Shown piece by piece: positions 6,506-9,947 of a DNA stretch of 9,947 nucleotides. The stretch is taken from assembly GCA_007128045.1 (NCBI GenBank), contig SKYG01000029.1:1-9947 (forward strand), given 5' to 3'. This DNA comes from Bacteroidales bacterium. GTDB lineage: Bacteria; Bacteroidota; Bacteroidia; Bacteroidales; UBA7960. The notes under the pieces are model-generated. The model ran no database searches, was not told where the DNA came from, and saw only the letters and a program-made list of their open reading frames with translations. The position numbers and the translations under genes are program-made. Every line of letters starts with the position of its first letter. Position 1 is the first letter of the stretch.

Positions 6506-7495
6506 ATGAAAATCGCGTTAATTGGGGCAACCGGTTTGGTTGGCCAGAAAATGATACAAGTATTGGAGGAGCGCAAACTTCCCTGCACTGATTTTTTACC
6601 GGCAGCCTCTGAACGGTCTGTTGGGAAGCCGGTTCAATTTATGGGCAACACATACAATGTATGCAGCATTGAAGATGCTGTAAAGGCTCGTCCTGATATT
6701 GCTTTATTCTCTGCAGGTGCACGGGTCTCACGGCAATGGGCTGAGGCCTTTGCACGGGTTGGAACTTATGTCATCGATAACTCCTCCGCCTGGAGAATGG
6801 AAGATGCCATACCACTGGTTGTGCCTGAGGTAAACAGCCATGTTTTATCTGCCGGCAAAAAGATTATTGCCAACCCAAACTGCAGTACCATTCAGCTGGT
6901 GGTGGCATTGGCTCCTTTACACCGTGCATTCCAAATAAAACGGCTGGTAATCTCTACCTTCCAGTCGGTTACAGGCACCGGCGTAGCTGCGGTAAAACAA
7001 CTTGACAACGAGCGGGCAGGAGTTTCCGGTAACATGGCATATCCATATCCTATTGATCTGAACTGCTTCCCTCATGGAGGTGAATTTGAAACGGACGGGT
7101 ATACCACCGAAGAGACAAAACTCGTCAATGAATCCAGAAAAATACTGGAAGACAACAATATACAGGTTACCGCAACAGTGGTGAGAATTCCGGTTAAGGG
7201 GGGACATAGTGAATCCGTGAATGTTGAATTTTATAAAGAGTTTGACATAGTTACCTTGCGCGACCTGCTCGCCAAAGCGCCCGGGCTTGTTGTTCAGGAT
7301 GATCCCGGCAACAATCAATACCCCATGCCACTATTTGCTATGGATAAGGATGATGTGTTTGTAGGTCGGATCAGACGTGACAACACCGTTACCAATGGTC
7401 TGAACATGTGGGTGGTCTCTGATAACCTGCGCAAGGGAGCTGCTACCAATGCCGTACAAATAGCAGAACTGCTCTTAGAAAAAGGGCTGGTATAA
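6506..7495 (+). CDS. asd: Aspartate-semialdehyde dehydrogenase
   Basis: The enzyme reduces L-aspartyl phosphate to L-aspartate 4-semialdehyde with NADPH, the branch-point step to lysine/diaminopimelate, threonine and methionine, in the cytoplasm. The 329-residue sequence has the N-terminal nucleotide-binding loop GATGLVG (7-13), SAGARVS (69-75), DNSSAWR (91-97), and the active-site segment NPNCSTIQL with catalytic Cys126. It also has FQSVTGTG (152-159) and RIPVKGGHSESV with the acid/base His234. It ends with the conserved C-terminal helix region (NLRKGAATNAVQIAELL). Length and motifs are complete, with no sign of damage. The ATG at 6506 is the only sensible start because the NADP-binding loop begins seven residues later. 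No Shine-Dalgarno is visible. No lysine-biosynthesis gene lies next to it within the window. It is followed by the repeat-bearing gap rather than by a close downstream gene. Confidence 0.97.
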   Translation: MKIALIGATGLVGQKMIQVLEERKLPCTDFLPAASERSVGKPVQFMGNTYNVCSIEDAVKARPDIALFSAGARVSRQWAEAFARVGTYVIDNSSAWRMEDAIPLVVPEVNSHVLSAGKKIIANPNCSTIQLVVALAPLHRAFQIKRLVISTFQSVTGTGVAAVKQLDNERAGVSGNMAYPYPIDLNCFPHGGEFETDGYTTEETKLVNESRKILEDNNIQVTATVVRIPVKGGHSESVNVEFYKEFDIVTLRDLLAKAPGLVVQDDPGNNQYPMPLFAMDKDDVFVGRIRRDNTVTNGLNMWVVSDNLRKGAATNAVQIAELLLEKGLV

Positions 7496-7515
7496 TAATC
7501 CGAAATAAATTGGTC

Positions 7516-7710
7516 TTTCATGTGTTTATTTTTTCCCCTTTGACCTTCGACCTTCGACCTTTGACCCCCATGAAAAACAATCATGCGTCGGTGTGTCAAA
7601 GCGTTTGTCATGGGAATTTCATCTGTTTATTTTTTCCCCTTCGACCTTCGACCTTTGACCCCCATGAAAAACAATCATGCGTCGGTGTGTCAAAGCAATT
7701 GTCCGGATAT
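7516..7710. repeat. Tandem duplication of a ~100 bp intergenic unit with TTYGACC heptamer arrays
   Basis: The gap between asd and the lipid kinase gene holds two direct copies of one unit, starting at 7516 and 7617. Each has TGTTTATTTTTTCCCC (7523-7538 and 7624-7639) and then a heptamer array: four TTYGACC units in copy 1 (7539-7566) and three in copy 2 (7640-7660). A tail containing CCCATGAAAAACAATCATG follows. The segments 7546-7602 and 7640-7696 are identical over 57 bases. The offset is 101 bases before the array and 94 after it, so the copies differ by exactly one heptamer. Each tail can fold as CTTTGAC (7559-7565; 7653-7659) with GTCAAAG (7595-7601; 7689-7695), with an inner CATGA/TCATG pair. 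Similarity fades after about 7710. Both copies are open in some frames, but the peptides are repeat translations with no protein character. Function is unknown. Confidence 0.95.
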
Positions 7711-7756
7711 TTCATCATATCTAATCCGGTTGTTTATCAGGTTAATAGATTTTTCT

Positions 7757-7764
7757 TATTTTTG
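7757..7764 (+). promoter_or_regulatory. Putative promoter of the lipid kinase-glyS unit
   Basis: TATTTTTG followed by CA matches the -7 consensus TAnnTTTG. A TTTA at 7733-7736 stands 20 bases upstream, a three-of-four match to the -33 TTTG at proper spacing. Transcription would start near 7771, giving a leader of about 48 bases to the ATG at 7819. It lies just downstream of the duplicated repeat. Confidence 0.45.
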
Positions 7765-7818
7765 CAGGTTGCTTGAAAAAAATGTATGCATTCAGGCATA
7801 GAAATCCGTTGTTATTCT

Positions 7819-8772
7819 ATGAAAGAAAAAGAAAAAACCGGATGGCTGGTGGTTGTGAACCCCAATGCAGGCGTCGGGAAAGGTGAAAAAGACTGGAAAC
7901 AAATTTCCAACTTACTGGATAAGCAAGGATTGAAATACCGGGCCAAGTTTACCAAGAGACGACTGCATGCGATGCATCTGGTTGAAAACCAGATCATAAA
8001 AGGTTATAGAAAAATAATTGTGGTAGGAGGCGACGGCACCATGAATGAAGCCGTTAATGGCATTTTCAACCAGCAGATTATCCCAACCACCGAAGTCACC
8101 TTGTCAATGATCCCTGTCGGAACCGGCAATGATTGGGTGAGAACCTTCAACATACCCACAGATTACAAAAAGGTTGTTCAGATCATCAAACAAGGCAATA
8201 CCATGCTTCAGGATGCCGGAGCAGTGAGCTACCTTAATGACCACGAAGTGAAGAACCGGTTTTTTATCAATATGGCTGGTCTTGGTTTTGATGGACTTGT
8301 AGCACAGAAAACCAATTACGACAAAGACCACGGAAGAACCAATCCCTTTATTTATATAAAGAACCTGGTCTCCTCCCTGTTTTCATATAAATCCAGTCAG
8401 CTACATGTGGTTGTTGATGACCGTGTAGTTGACGAAAAGGTGTTCAGCTTAAGTATTGGCATAGGGCAATTTAATGGTGGAGGTATGCAACAGGCTCCCA
8501 ACGCGCTGCCTGACGACGGTCTGTTTGATGTGACCCTGATTAAAGACATGTCGAAATGGTCGGTCATCACAAGTCTTAGAAAACTGTACAATGGCACCAT
8601 AGGACAGCACAAAAGAGTAATTACCATGGTTGGCAAGAATATACGTATCGATTCTGTACCACCTGTATTACTGGAAACCGACGGAGAATCCCTCGGAAGC
8701 TCTCCCTTTGAATTCCAAATCATACCTAAAAGTATTCAGGTAATTTTTAACAATAATAAAGACGTTGACTAA
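7819..8772 (+). CDS. Diacylglycerol/lipid kinase family protein (YegS/BmrU-type)
   Basis: Members phosphorylate diacylglycerol or related lipids with ATP on the cytoplasmic face of the membrane and serve lipid recycling; the exact substrate cannot be read here. The 317-residue protein has WLVVVNPNAG (9-18), the nucleotide-binding VVGGDGTMNEAVNGI (68-82) and MIPVGTGNDWVRTF (97-110). The C-terminal beta domain carries the family end motif LLETDGE...FEFQIIPKSIQVI. There are no transmembrane segments, and the length is normal. The frame also opens at an ATG at 7786, adding MHSGIEIRCYS; I prefer 7819 because it places the first beta strand at the usual distance and the extension has no family character, but no Shine-Dalgarno decides between them. 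Five bases separate its stop from the glyS start, so the two are probably one transcript from the promoter at 7757. Confidence 0.92.
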   Translation: MKEKEKTGWLVVVNPNAGVGKGEKDWKQISNLLDKQGLKYRAKFTKRRLHAMHLVENQIIKGYRKIIVVGGDGTMNEAVNGIFNQQIIPTTEVTLSMIPVGTGNDWVRTFNIPTDYKKVVQIIKQGNTMLQDAGAVSYLNDHEVKNRFFINMAGLGFDGLVAQKTNYDKDHGRTNPFIYIKNLVSSLFSYKSSQLHVVVDDRVVDEKVFSLSIGIGQFNGGGMQQAPNALPDDGLFDVTLIKDMSKWSVITSLRKLYNGTIGQHKRVITMVGKNIRIDSVPPVLLETDGESLGSSPFEFQIIPKSIQVIFNNNKDVD

Positions 8773-8777
8773 CTATT

Positions 8778-9947
8778 ATGGCAAGCATAAAAGGAGAAGA
8801 CAGGTTTAAGAAAATCATTTCACACTGCAAAGAATATGGATTCATCTTTCCATCGAGTGAAATATATGACGGACTCAGTGCCGTATATGATTATGGACAA
8901 AATGGTGTTGAACTAAAAAACAATATTAAGGAATACTGGTGGAAGTCGATGGTTCGCTTTCACGAAAATATTGTTGGGCTTGATTCGGCCATTTTCATGC
9001 ACCCCACCGTATGGAAAGCATCAGGCCATGTTGATGCCTTTAACGACCCCCTTATCGACAACAAAGACTCAAAGAAAAGATACCGCGCTGATGTGCTGAT
9101 CGAAGAATACGCAGCAAAGTTGGAAGAAAAAATGGAGAAGGAGGTTGAAAAGGCAGCCAAACGTTTTGGCGAATCCTTCGATGAAAACATGTTTCGTGAA
9201 ACAAACCCCAGGGTACTTGCCAACAAAGAGAAGAAAGAAGCTATTATTGCCCGCTTTGTGAAGGCCATGGATGAGAATAATTTGTCGGACGTAAAGGCGC
9301 TGATAGAAGAACTGGAGATCGCCTGTCCGGTTTCCGGATCAAGAAACTGGACGGATGTAAGACAGTTCAACCTCATGTTTAGCACACAGTTAGGATCTGT
9401 TACAGAAGATACCAACCAAATTTTTCTAAGGCCGGAAACCGCCCAGGGAATCTTCGCAAACTACCTGAATGTTCAAAAGACAGGTCGCATGAAAATCCCC
9501 TTCGGTATTGCACAGATAGGAAAAGCCTTCAGAAATGAGATCGTGGCCCGTCAGTTCATTTTCAGAATGAGGGAGTTTGAACAAATGGAGATGCAGTTCT
9601 TTGTCAGACCCGGACAAGAAATGCAATGGTACGATTATTGGAAAAATGAACGTATGAACTGGCATTTAGCACTAGGGTTGCCCTCTGAAAGTCTGCGTTT
9701 CCACGACCACGACAAATTGGCCCATTATGCCAACGCTGCTGCCGATATTGAGTTTGCATTCCCATTTGGGTTCAAAGAGCTTGAGGGCATTCACTCCCGT
9801 ACCGATTTCGACCTTGGTGCACACCAAAAATTTTCCGGAAAGAAGATTCAGTATTTTGACCCGGAAACCAATGAAAGCTACGTCCCATATGTGGTCGAAA
9901 CATCTATCGGACTGGATCGTATGTTCCTGGCAATAATTAGTCATGCC
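8778..9947 (+). CDS. glyS: Glycyl-tRNA synthetase, single-chain alpha2 type, N-terminal 390 residues (cut by window edge)
   Basis: This class II aminoacyl-tRNA synthetase charges tRNA-Gly. It is the homodimeric eukaryote/archaea-like form rather than the alpha2-beta2 form of Escherichia coli, as expected in Bacteroidota. Visible are the start MASIKGEDRFKKIISHCKEYGF, the YDGLSAVYDYGQNG segment and the motif 1 region (GLDSAIFMHPTVWKASGHV). FLRPETAQGIF and motif 2 with FRNE (251-254) followed by RMREFEQMEMQFF come next. Near the edge is the motif 3 start, ETSIGLDRMF, with Arg381. A charged Lys/Glu-rich insertion (about 95-140) lies between motif 1 and the catalytic core. The frame is open to the last base, so the anticodon-binding domain is outside. 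The ATG at 8778 fits the family start; no Shine-Dalgarno is present. Five bases separate it from the lipid kinase gene. The symbol glyQS is also used for this form. Confidence 0.97.
   Translation, partial: MASIKGEDRFKKIISHCKEYGFIFPSSEIYDGLSAVYDYGQNGVELKNNIKEYWWKSMVRFHENIVGLDSAIFMHPTVWKASGHVDAFNDPLIDNKDSKKRYRADVLIEEYAAKLEEKMEKEVEKAAKRFGESFDENMFRETNPRVLANKEKKEAIIARFVKAMDENNLSDVKALIEELEIACPVSGSRNWTDVRQFNLMFSTQLGSVTEDTNQIFLRPETAQGIFANYLNVQKTGRMKIPFGIAQIGKAFRNEIVARQFIFRMREFEQMEMQFFVRPGQEMQWYDYWKNERMNWHLALGLPSESLRFHDHDKLAHYANAAADIEFAFPFGFKELEGIHSRTDFDLGAHQKFSGKKIQYFDPETNESYVPYVVETSIGLDRMFLAIISHA

Noticed and set aside
7510..7801. Two overlapping plus-strand open frames (88 and 72 codons) in the asd-lipid kinase gap
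   Set aside because: Both are translations of the duplicated repeat: they contain the same peptide phrases in shifted frames, caused by the 94/101-base offset, with no domain or start signal.
8960..9944. Three minus-strand open frames opposite glyS
   Set aside because: They are antisense to a continuous GlyRS frame with all expected class II motifs; they reflect codon bias of the real gene.

Overview
The window comes from a member of the Bacteroidota, possibly Bacteroidales/Marinilabiliales; the order is a guess. Four things point there. The intergenic regions carry TAnnTTTG-type -7 promoter boxes. Most genes lack a Shine-Dalgarno sequence. The glycyl-tRNA synthetase is the single-chain, eukaryote/archaea-like type. 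A large secreted lamin-tail protein ends in a CHU_C/FlgD-like Ig fold of the kind seen on type IX secretion cargo. I see no mobile element, CRISPR array, tRNA or rRNA.

Layout. On the minus strand, reading leftward from 2710, there are two adjacent paralogous membrane-anchored coiled-coil proteins of unknown function (2710-1790 and 1703-756). They are followed after 14 bases by the 5' part of pheT (741-1, cut by the window edge). Divergent from these, comF (2893-3588, plus) encodes an amidophosphoribosyltransferase-like protein. It converges on a large minus-strand gene (6275-3666) for a secreted multidomain protein with two Ig-like + lamin-tail modules. From 6276 onward everything is on the plus strand: a 34-codon leaderless-looking mini-ORF that may be a gene remnant, asd (6506-7495), a 290-320 base intergenic region with a tandemly duplicated ~100 bp repeat containing TTYGACC heptamers, a diacylglycerol/lipid kinase gene (7819-8772), and the 5' 390 codons of glyS (8778 to the right edge).

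Most named genes are housekeeping: two aminoacyl-tRNA synthetases, the aspartate-family amino acid/diaminopimelate enzyme Asd, and a lipid kinase. The lipid kinase and glyS are 5 bases apart and probably co-transcribed. The coiled-coil pair probably reads into pheT, but a good internal promoter box lies just before the second gene. The least explained parts are the coiled-coil pair, the duplicated heptamer repeat, the mini-ORF at 6318, and the surface protein with an internal module duplication. Nothing here is clearly a new defence or mobile system; the coiled-coil pair is the best candidate for uncharacterised biology.
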